NCBI GenBank assembly: GCA_030641085.1
Contig: DAOWIC010000035.1
Location: 1 to 12,142 of the forward strand
Length of the DNA: 12,142 bases
Reading direction: 5' to 3'
From: Calditrichota bacterium
Lineage (GTDB): Bacteria; Zixibacteria; MSB-5A5; GN15; FEB-12
Each line of letters starts with the position of its first letter. Position 1 is the first letter of the stretch. The notes below the pieces were generated by a model, which was given only the letters and a program-made list of their open reading frames with translations, was not told the origin of the DNA and ran no database searches. The translations under genes and the position numbers were made by a program. Of this stretch, positions 6,946 to 12,142 are shown in pieces.

Positions 6946-7638
6946 TCAAAATCTAACAATTTTGACCGGTATAGTTAGTATCGAGGGCTTGTCATCGCCG
7001 CTTTTGTCGATCTTAATTGTCACATTTGACAAGAATGTACCGCGTGGCAGGTCATCACGTGCTATTATCTCAAATTCGAGCGATTTACCCATTTTGACGT
7101 CGTTATTCAAAATGCGCACACTAAAGATGTCGTCCGCCTGTTCCACCACGCTTAAGCTGATCCGGTCGAACGCTTTGTTAGGAATCGTGACACGCTTTGA
7201 CGTCTTCGCGGGAAGCAAAAAGATGGAAATCGGCTCCGGTTTGAGGTAGTGATACCACTGCCCGACGATAGCCCGGTTAAAATAGATCAGCTCCGGCAGG
7301 TTCGGACTGTCCGTGTGAACCTTGAACGACTTATTAGTCGGCCCGAAAAAATCTCGCGTGCTGAACTTCAGACGAAAGGTAACGGAATGTCCCGGAGCGA
7401 CAATACTGTCCGACGCTGTTACTTTCGAGCAGTCGCACGGTATCTCAAGGCGGGTAATTGTTAGAGGCTTTTCGCCCGAATTCGTGTATTTGAAGGTGTG
7501 ACTGATATCGAAGTCGATTCCGACATGGCCAAAATCGAAGACTTGCTCTTCGTAAGTCAGGCCCTTCTGTGCGAACAAAGGCGCTGCACAGGTTGTCACA
7601 AGCAATCCGATCAGGAGCAGGGCGAGGATTGTGCGCAT
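6946..7638 (-). CDS. Exported DUF1573-like protein
   Basis: 230 residues. The N-terminus is a signal peptide (MRTILALLLIGLLVTTCAAPLFA, probable cut before QKG). Residues about 30-125 fit the DUF1573 pattern, an immunoglobulin-like beta-sandwich: FDFGHVGIDFDISHTFKYTNSGEKPLTITRLEIPCDCSKVTA, then a PGHSVTFRLKFST strand pair. The usual S-C-G-C is here P-C-D-C. The second half (about 130-230) has a repeating beta character, ending in FLSNVTIKIDKSG and PVKIV, perhaps a second sandwich. The start codon follows the cysteine-synthase stop after one base, so the pair is translationally coupled. The function of DUF1573 is unknown; periplasmic location is inferred. Confidence 0.85.
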   Translation of the reverse strand: MRTILALLLIGLLVTTCAAPLFAQKGLTYEEQVFDFGHVGIDFDISHTFKYTNSGEKPLTITRLEIPCDCSKVTASDSIVAPGHSVTFRLKFSTRDFFGPTNKSFKVHTDSPNLPELIYFNRAIVGQWYHYLKPEPISIFLLPAKTSKRVTIPNKAFDRISLSVVEQADDIFSVRILNNDVKMGKSLEFEIIARDDLPRGTFLSNVTIKIDKSGDDKPSILTIPVKIVRF

Positions 7639-7639
7639 A

Positions 7640-8632
7640 TTATCTGCCTCGCGCCTCCATCTTGGGCAGATAGCCGTGCCGCTGCATCCAGGCGTCGTTG
7701 AAGCATTTGCTCAAGTACCGGATACCGGCATCGGCGAATATGCCTACAATCAGATCATCCGGTCCGAGCCTTTGCGCTATCTGTTCCATCGCAAATGCCA
7801 CCGATCCCGAGGAGCCGCCGCCGCAGATACCTTCCTCTCGCGCCACCAGACGAGCGCGGGTAAAGCTGTCTTTATCGGACACCGTTACTACCTCGTCAAC
7901 GACATCGGGATGCATCGCCTTGGTGACGACGTCGGAACCGATGCCCTCGACCTTATAGGCGTACCCCTCGATCTCTTTGTTATGCATGATATATTCGGCG
8001 AAAATCGAGCCTTCCGGATCCACCGCGATAGCCTTGATGTCCGGATTGCGATCCTTGAGATAGCGGGCCGCGCCGGAAAAAGTGCCGCCGGTGCCGATGC
8101 CGGCCACGAAATGCGTCACCTTGCCGTCGGTATCCTCGTATATCTCGGGGCCGGTGCTGACGTAGTGCGACTCGACGTTGTCCTGGCTGTCGTACTGGTT
8201 TAGATCAAAATAGCCGTTCTCTTTGGCCAGACGACGGGCGACCATGTAGCAACCCTCGGGATCGTGGTGAAGAGCATCTTCCGGCGTGACGATAACCTCG
8301 GCGCCGTATGATTTTATCAAGTCGACCTTTTCCTGGCTGGTCTTTTCAGGGGTTACCAGTATCGCTTTCAGGCCCATCACAGAGGCTACCATCGCCAGAG
8401 CTGAGCCGGTGTTGCCCGAGGTGTTATCGATGACCGTATCGCCCGGCTTCAATTCGGCCGATTTCATTGCCTTCATAATAATGTGATGGCACATGCGGTC
8501 CTTGATTGACCCGGTCGGGTTGAGAAACTCGAGCTTCACGAATGCTTTTGGCCCATCGGGCGGTATGCCGGTCCGCAAACGAAGCAGCGGAGTACGGCCT
8601 ACCAAATCTAGTATAGAATCGTATGTTTTCAT
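7640..8632 (-). CDS. Cysteine synthase / cystathionine beta-synthase-like PLP enzyme
   Basis: 330 residues, the full length of a fold-type II PLP enzyme of the cysteine synthase family. PLP lysine K44 lies in NPTGSIKDR; the substrate-binding loop is TSGNTGSALA; the phosphate-binding loop is GIGTGGTFSG; the PLP N1 region is GGGSSGS. Some stretches (EGIGSDVV, VVDEVVTVSDKDSF, REEGICGGGSSGS, YLSKCFNDAWM) look closer to the catalytic core of cystathionine beta-synthase or CBS-like cysteine synthases than to classical CysK, and there are no regulatory CBS domains. It would make cysteine from activated serine and sulfide, or cystathionine from serine and homocysteine; the sequence alone does not settle which. 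AAAAGGG lies 6 nt before the ATG. It heads a two-gene operon with the DUF1573 gene. Confidence 0.93.
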   Translation of the reverse strand: MKTYDSILDLVGRTPLLRLRTGIPPDGPKAFVKLEFLNPTGSIKDRMCHHIIMKAMKSAELKPGDTVIDNTSGNTGSALAMVASVMGLKAILVTPEKTSQEKVDLIKSYGAEVIVTPEDALHHDPEGCYMVARRLAKENGYFDLNQYDSQDNVESHYVSTGPEIYEDTDGKVTHFVAGIGTGGTFSGAARYLKDRNPDIKAIAVDPEGSIFAEYIMHNKEIEGYAYKVEGIGSDVVTKAMHPDVVDEVVTVSDKDSFTRARLVAREEGICGGGSSGSVAFAMEQIAQRLGPDDLIVGIFADAGIRYLSKCFNDAWMQRHGYLPKMEARGR

Positions 8633-8655
8633 TTCAATCCCTTTTATAACGCATC

Positions 8656-8684
8656 ATTTTATACAATTTTATTGTCCTTTTCAA
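8656..8684 (-). promoter_or_regulatory. Putative promoter of the cysteine synthase operon
   Basis: On the - strand, TTGAAA (8684-8679), 17-bp spacer and TAAAAT (8661-8656) lie in an AT-rich stretch about 24 bases before the ATG at 8632. A TATAAA hexamer overlaps the -10 with a shorter spacer. Confidence 0.5.
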
Positions 8685-8718
8685 CTATTTAATTTTTGGC
8701 CGTACGGTTCTTTTTAAG

Positions 8719-8748
8719 TTGACAGGTGTGCCCGGTACGCTGTTAATA
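8719..8748 (+). promoter_or_regulatory. Putative promoter of the SPOR lipoprotein gene
   Basis: TTGACA at 8719-8724 and TTAATA at 8743-8748 are spaced by 18 bp. It is divergent from the cysteine synthase promoter. The predicted leader of about 65 nt contains a small GC-rich stem at 8761-8782 and then GGAGGG at 8811. Confidence 0.45.
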
Positions 8749-8819
8749 GAACTTGAATCAGGTTCGGGTTGTGCCCGGGACCAATATGGCAAATAACGAA
8801 GGGGATATACGGAGGGACG

Positions 8820-9299
8820 ATGAACTTTTTTAGATACTTACTGTTGTTGATGCTGCTGGCGCTCTTGGTGACCGGGTGTTCCAAGAAACAGGAAGACGCG
8901 GCCAAGCTCGAGCAGGAGCTTCTCAACGAGGATTCCGCCGGCCAGGTGATGGCTGATTCGGCGGAAATGGCAGCAGACACGGGAGCCTCGGTGCTTGATG
9001 CCTCAGCTATTCCGGAAGAGGAACCGCCGGCGGCGATGCCGGGCCAGCCGGAAGGCTCCGGCTACACGGTTCAAGTGGCTAGTTGCGAGGAACGCAGTTA
9101 TGCCGAGCATGTCATTGATCTGTACACCAATCGTGGCTATGAGCCGTATCTGGTTACTGTCACGGTCGACGGTCAGACCTATCATCGCATTCGCATTGGC
9201 ATGTTTGAGACATGGCAGGAGGCGAGAGCGCTTCAAAACGACCTGTTGAGCAGGTACTCGGTACAATCCTGGGTCGACCGGGTGGATACCGGTTTCTAA
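8820..9299 (+). CDS. SPOR-domain lipoprotein
   Basis: 159 residues. The ATG at 8820 is chosen over the in-frame ATG at 8769 because GGAGGG (8811-8816) precedes it and the lipoprotein signal starts there: MNFFRYLLLLMLLALLVTGC, with the lipobox LVTGC and the modified Cys at 20. A charged, Ala/Glu/Pro-rich linker (about 21-80) includes EEEPPAAMPG. Residues about 82-152 form a SPOR domain (YTVQVASCEERSYAEHVIDLY; YHRIRIGMFETWQEARALQNDL). SPOR domains bind peptidoglycan stripped of stem peptides, often at division sites; that is family knowledge. The lipid anchor probably holds it in the outer or inner membrane, facing the periplasm. It has its own promoter and terminator. Confidence 0.92.
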   Translation: MNFFRYLLLLMLLALLVTGCSKKQEDAAKLEQELLNEDSAGQVMADSAEMAADTGASVLDASAIPEEEPPAAMPGQPEGSGYTVQVASCEERSYAEHVIDLYTNRGYEPYLVTVTVDGQTYHRIRIGMFETWQEARALQNDLLSRYSVQSWVDRVDTGF

Positions 9300-9324
9300 G
9301 CACGAGCCAAATTGACAAAGCATA

Positions 9325-9365
9325 AAGTCCGGGTACTCAAGAAGCAGTTCCCGGGCTTATTTTTT
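9325..9365 (+). terminator. Intrinsic terminator after the SPOR lipoprotein gene
   Basis: A 9-bp stem with one T-G wobble (AAGTCCGGG at 9325-9333 with CCCGGGCTT at 9350-9358), a 16-nt loop, then ATTTTTT. It ends only 25 bases before the next start codon, so either the next gene has a promoter within this region or it depends on read-through. Confidence 0.75.
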
Positions 9366-9389
9366 GAGCTTTAAACCGATGGTGAGCCA

Positions 9390-9803
9390 ATGAAGAGTTA
9401 CACGGATTATCTGGAGTTCAGCACTCGCAAAAGGCGTGAATATGTCAACATCACCTCCGATATTGAGAAGGCCCTTTCCAAAAGCGGTATTGAGGAAGGG
9501 CTGATTCTGGTATCGGCGATGCACATTACGGCCGGTGTGTACGTTAACGATGCCGAATCGGGCCTGATTGCTGACATCGACGAATGGGCCGACCGTCTCG
9601 CCCCGAAGGGACCGGATTACCGGCACCACCGCACGGGCGAAGACAACGGTGACGCTCATTTGAAAAACTTGCTGATAGGATCACAGGTAACCCTGCCGGT
9701 CACCGCCGGCCGGATCGACTTCGGTCCCTGGCAGCAGGTATATTACGCTGAGTTCGACGGGCGGCGGCGTAAGCGGGTGCTGATAAAAATCATCGGCGAA
9801 TAA
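9390..9803 (+). CDS. yjbQ: YjbQ / UPF0047 family protein
   Basis: 137 residues, the normal length for the family. Landmarks: MHITAGVYVNDAES (His45), GPDYRHH (His79/80), E-D-N-G-D-A-H-L (His90), LPVTAGRIDFGPWQQVYYAEFDG and RKRVLIKI at the end. The conserved histidines are thought to bind a metal. Some members, including the E. coli protein, show weak thiamine-phosphate synthase activity, hence the name 'secondary thiamine-phosphate synthase'; the physiological role is not settled. GGTGAG, just 3 nt before the ATG at 9390, is a tight, imperfect ribosome site. An ATG at 9379 is closed by a stop after four codons. No thiamine genes lie nearby. It is cytoplasmic; no signal peptide is seen. Confidence 0.93.
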   Translation: MKSYTDYLEFSTRKRREYVNITSDIEKALSKSGIEEGLILVSAMHITAGVYVNDAESGLIADIDEWADRLAPKGPDYRHHRTGEDNGDAHLKNLLIGSQVTLPVTAGRIDFGPWQQVYYAEFDGRRRKRVLIKIIGE

Positions 9804-9824
9804 AGTTGAACGCCAATCTATCCC

Positions 9825-9858
9825 AAATAAAATAACCGGGTCCTGTATCAGGACCCGG
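9825..9858 (-). terminator. Terminator between convergent yjbQ and S9 peptidase genes
   Basis: A perfect 10-bp stem (CCGGGTCCTG at 9836-9845 with CAGGACCCGG at 9849-9858) has a 3-nt loop. The - strand continues TTATTTTATTT, which suits the S9 peptidase gene ending at 9888. On the + strand the tail is CTCTTCACC, so termination of yjbQ would be weaker. Confidence 0.8.
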
Positions 9859-9887
9859 CTCTTCACCTTGTCGTGCTGTTAGAACGG

Positions 9888-11831
9888 TCAGTTGGTATCC
9901 TTTTTCAACTGCAGCACTTTCAGGTTCCGATCTAAAAATTCTACCTGTTTGCGGTACTCGGTGATAGTGTTCACTCGCTTGCCGCTGCCGTGGCCTTCAT
10001 TGCTGAAGATGAGCGAATCAACCACGCCACCGTTCTTCTGTACCGCTTTGATTATCTGTCGTGCCTCACCTATAGGGACGCGCGGATCGTTCTCTCCGTG
10101 TATCACCAAAAGCGGAGTTTTGATCAAATGCGCTTTGTGAACAGGGGAAATCGACTTGAGAAATTCCGGATCGGAAAGCGGGCCGTACTCCGACTCGCGC
10201 AGCGCACGGCGGTAAGCCCTGGTATTTTCAAGGAAGGTTTTGAAATTGGCGATTCCGACTACATCGATGGCCGCCGAAAACAGGTCGGGATACTCGGTAA
10301 TCATGCCTAAGACGACGTATCCACCGTAGGAGCCACCGCGTATGCCCATTATGCCCTTTTTGGAGTAACCGCTGGCGATTAGCCAGTCCGCCGCCGCTTT
10401 ATAATCTTTCAGGGAATTCTTGCGGTTTTTGTAATTGTCCAGGTTCTGATACTCGCGACCATAGCCGGATGAACCACGGGGGTTTACGGCCAGGATGCCG
10501 TAGCCGTTCAACATCAGGTACTGGAAATTACGGTAGAAATGCGGCTGGAATTGGCCTTCCGGACCGCCGTGGGCGTGCACTATAAATGGTATCTGCTCAC
10601 CCTCTTTATAGTCAGGCGGCAGGTAAAGGAAGGCCGGGATTTCGAGATCATCAAAGCTTTTGAAATGAACCAGTTTCGGCTCGGTGAAAACATTGCGGTC
10701 GATACCGGCATAGATGGAGTGAGTCAATTGCTCCAGGTCCCGCGTGTTGGGATTCCAGCGCCAGACATCGGGAGCGCGGGTCGGCCCACTGTAGCTGATC
10801 AGGCAGGACCCGTTGCGGTCGAAATAGCCGCCGCTGATAATGCCGTCGAGCGGGGGAGAGGGCAGTTCTTTCTTGCTGGCAACTTCACGGATCTTCAGAC
10901 GAACATAGCCGTCCTCGTTGACCAGAGCCGCCATGTATTTGTAGTCGCGCGAAATGATAAGGGCGTCGGTTTCCCACCGTGCGTCGATCCAGCCGTCATC
11001 GATATAATTCACCTCAGGCGAGCCGACGGTCATGGTCGCCATACGCTGCATGCCGTCGTCGTTACCATTGCAGGTTAAGTAAAGCGTCTTGTTGCCCGGC
11101 ATGATCGTGACATTATCGTAAAGAAACTCGCCCTCGTCTTCAGTGAGCTTCTCGTGTTTTCCGGTCGAAAGGTCGAGCAGGTAGAGGTCGTCATTGACGT
11201 TGGAAGTGAGATTCAGGATGATCATCAGGTTGCCGTCCTGCGATATTTCGCCGATGGTGTTGTAACCCGGCACCTCGCCAAAGATCATCTTGCTGTCACC
11301 GGTGAAGACGTCCATCCGGTAAAGGAAGAAGTCGCGGCCGTTGGCTTCGTTGGAGCGATAGAAGACGGACTTGTCGTCTTTAGCCCACACTACCGAGCCC
11401 ATCTGGACATCATCGAAATGGGTCAACTGTATCACCCGGCCGGTCTCGGGATTCATCAGGTACAACTGCGATTGTTCGGAGCCACCCACGGAGGCGCCGA
11501 CAATGGCCATCTGACCGTTGTGTGAAAGACGGAAGAAGTCGATTCCGTCTTCAAAGGTGGTCAACTGGTACGGCCAGCGCTCTTCTGTGAGGCGGTAAAC
11601 CTGACTGGCTCCGGACATTCCCGAAGTGAAGTAGACATCCTTGCCATCCCAGGAATACCCGGCCGGAGTATTCCTTCCAATTTGCAGGAAAGTGCCTATG
11701 TCGGGGATATACTTGCCCTTTGAAAGAAGCGATTCCACTTCAGCGACTGTCTCATCCTGTTGCGATGTACAGGAGACCATCGTCACCGCCAACAGAATCA
11801 GGCAGAAAAACGCGAGGGTTGTTCGGAACAT
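9888..11831 (-). CDS. S9 family prolyl-oligopeptidase-type lipoprotein peptidase
   Basis: 647 residues. The start at 11831 is chosen over the in-frame ATG at 11900 because GGAG (11838-11841) lies 6 nt upstream, the -35 box overlaps 11900, and a lipoprotein signal follows at once (MFRTTLAFFCLILLAVTMVSC, acylated Cys probably at 21). Residues about 50-380 form a TolB/WD40-like beta-propeller with repeated strands such as GYSWDGKDVYFTS, SQLYLMNPETGRVIQLT and DDLYLLDLSTGKHEKLT. The alpha/beta-hydrolase domain from about 395 has HAHGGPEGQ (419-427), the nucleophile elbow GGSYGGY with Ser501, Asp582 in HGENDPRVP and His614 in NEGHGS. All three catalytic residues are present. It should cleave peptides, as dipeptidyl- or acylaminoacyl-peptidases do; the exact bond is not predictable. 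It is probably a membrane-anchored periplasmic or surface enzyme, monocistronic. Confidence 0.95.
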   Translation of the reverse strand: MFRTTLAFFCLILLAVTMVSCTSQQDETVAEVESLLSKGKYIPDIGTFLQIGRNTPAGYSWDGKDVYFTSGMSGASQVYRLTEERWPYQLTTFEDGIDFFRLSHNGQMAIVGASVGGSEQSQLYLMNPETGRVIQLTHFDDVQMGSVVWAKDDKSVFYRSNEANGRDFFLYRMDVFTGDSKMIFGEVPGYNTIGEISQDGNLMIILNLTSNVNDDLYLLDLSTGKHEKLTEDEGEFLYDNVTIMPGNKTLYLTCNGNDDGMQRMATMTVGSPEVNYIDDGWIDARWETDALIISRDYKYMAALVNEDGYVRLKIREVASKKELPSPPLDGIISGGYFDRNGSCLISYSGPTRAPDVWRWNPNTRDLEQLTHSIYAGIDRNVFTEPKLVHFKSFDDLEIPAFLYLPPDYKEGEQIPFIVHAHGGPEGQFQPHFYRNFQYLMLNGYGILAVNPRGSSGYGREYQNLDNYKNRKNSLKDYKAAADWLIASGYSKKGIMGIRGGSYGGYVVLGMITEYPDLFSAAIDVVGIANFKTFLENTRAYRRALRESEYGPLSDPEFLKSISPVHKAHLIKTPLLVIHGENDPRVPIGEARQIIKAVQKNGGVVDSLIFSNEGHGSGKRVNTITEYRKQVEFLDRNLKVLQLKKDTN

Positions 11832-11871
11832 GTTCGTCTCCACATTTTTAGGGTTTGTTTCTATGACGAAT

Positions 11872-11900
11872 ATGGTAAGAAAAAGTTTAACTGCTGACAA
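11872..11900 (-). promoter_or_regulatory. Putative promoter of the S9 peptidase gene
   Basis: On the - strand, TTGTCA (11900-11895), 17-bp spacer, TACCAT (11877-11872). The predicted leader is about 34 nt and contains the GGAG ribosome site. The -10 match is only 4 of 6. Confidence 0.35.
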
Positions 11901-11943
11901 TCAATTCCTGACCGTGTGAATGATCAAATAGTTGACCGTCGGG

Positions 11944-11982
11944 AATAAGAAAAAGCCCCGCGGGGCGTTCATAGCGCGGGGC
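11944..11982 (-). terminator. GC-rich terminator of the right-edge gene
   Basis: Arms GCCCCGCG (11955-11962) and CGCGGGGC (11975-11982) pair over 8 bp. On the - strand the hairpin is followed by TTTTTCTTATT. It lies 34 bases past the stop of the truncated gene at 12017 and before the S9 promoter, so it separates the two. A shorter alternative fold pairs GCCCC with GGGGC within 11955-11966. Confidence 0.85.
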
Positions 11983-12016
11983 GTTACCTTGAAAAGCCGA
12001 TGTTTTTTGGCTCTTT

Positions 12017-12142
12017 TTAGCTCGTGGTGGAGGCAAATTTGAAATGAGTCTGCTTTTCTTGCTCGTGAACCACGCGTCGATAAAAATCACACTGGCAGCA
12101 TGACTTCTGTCGGCTTCGGCAACCCGGATCGGACGTGCAGGC
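12017..12142 (-). CDS. C-terminal end of an unidentified protein with a C-x-x-C-x-F-Y tail (5' partial)
   Basis: On the - strand one frame is open from the window edge for 41 codons to a TAA at 12019-12017, and a strong terminator follows. The peptide is rich in Cys and basic residues: C-x5-C at its start, then SCCQCDFY, then RRVVHEQEKQTHF. The C-x-x-C-[DE]-F-Y-x-x-V-x-x-E ending resembles the last residues of 'two-CW' domain proteins and of some sensor or chemotaxis proteins with a terminal Cys cluster; this is recalled from family patterns, not shown. Most of the gene lies outside the window, so no function is assigned. Confidence 0.6.
   Translation of the reverse strand, partial: ACTSDPGCRSRQKSCCQCDFYRRVVHEQEKQTHFKFASTTS

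Noticed and set aside
8769..8819. N-terminal extension of the SPOR lipoprotein to the ATG at 8769
   Set aside because: It would bury the lipoprotein signal 17 residues inside the protein and run across the GGAGGG ribosome site at 8811.
11832..11900. Upstream ATG at 11900 as the S9 peptidase start
   Set aside because: It has no ribosome site, overlaps the likely -35 box, and would put 23 residues ahead of a clean lipoprotein signal peptide.
12020..12060. tRNA- or tmRNA-like 3' end on the minus strand (TTCAAAT loop followed by GCCTCCACCA)
   Set aside because: The five bases on either side of the TTCAAAT loop do not pair, no matching acceptor 5' strand is visible, and the stretch is inside a better-supported coding frame.
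11887..12090. 67-codon minus-strand open frame
   Set aside because: It runs through the GC-rich terminator and overlaps the right-edge gene in another frame; it shows no domain and no ribosome site.

Overview
The window reads like a chromosomal segment of an uncultured diderm bacterium of the FCB superphylum, most likely a Zixibacteria-type lineage. This is inferred, not proven. The reasons are two large secreted proteins ending in a two-loop dockerin-like module with a D-x-x-D-[VIL]-[VI]-x-W pattern; an N-terminal region full of G-x-x-W-x-G-G-I-V-N-G-D-T-L-type residues that I associate with FCB exoproteins; SPOR and peptidase lipoproteins; and promoters that fit TTG-N19-TAnnTTTG at least as well as the sigma-70 consensus. 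I see no integrase, IS element, tRNA, rRNA or CRISPR array.

Left half (1-6330): two very large exported proteins on the + strand, each a separate transcription unit. The first is cut by the window's left edge. It carries an N-terminal beta-rich region, a 12-unit double-cysteine repeat stalk arranged as three tetrads, a C39/papain-like cysteine-peptidase-like domain, and a dockerin-like tail. A strong terminator follows. The second starts behind its own promoter with a signal peptide. It carries a large FCB-type domain, two fibronectin-III-like domains, a ThuA/GATase-like Rossmann-type domain, and the same kind of dockerin-like tail. The shared tail suggests a common anchoring or assembly partner; no cohesin is encoded here.

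Middle (6331-8632): a solo Alvin-type 2[4Fe-4S] ferredoxin has its own promoter and terminator. A 229-bp gap follows. On the - strand this gap holds a promoter-like element directly followed by a long imperfect hairpin and a T7 tract. It may be a free-standing small RNA, or simply the terminator of the next operon. That operon (- strand) is a cysteine synthase/CBS-like PLP enzyme followed, after a 1-nt gap, by an exported DUF1573-like protein.

Right half (8633-12142): a divergent promoter region leads to a SPOR-domain lipoprotein (+), then, behind a terminator, a YjbQ/UPF0047 protein (+). A perfect 10-bp hairpin separates this from a convergent S9 prolyl-oligopeptidase-family lipoprotein (-). 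At the extreme right edge the last 41 codons of a - strand gene are visible. They end in a C-x-x-C-x-F-Y tail, with a GC-rich terminator behind them.
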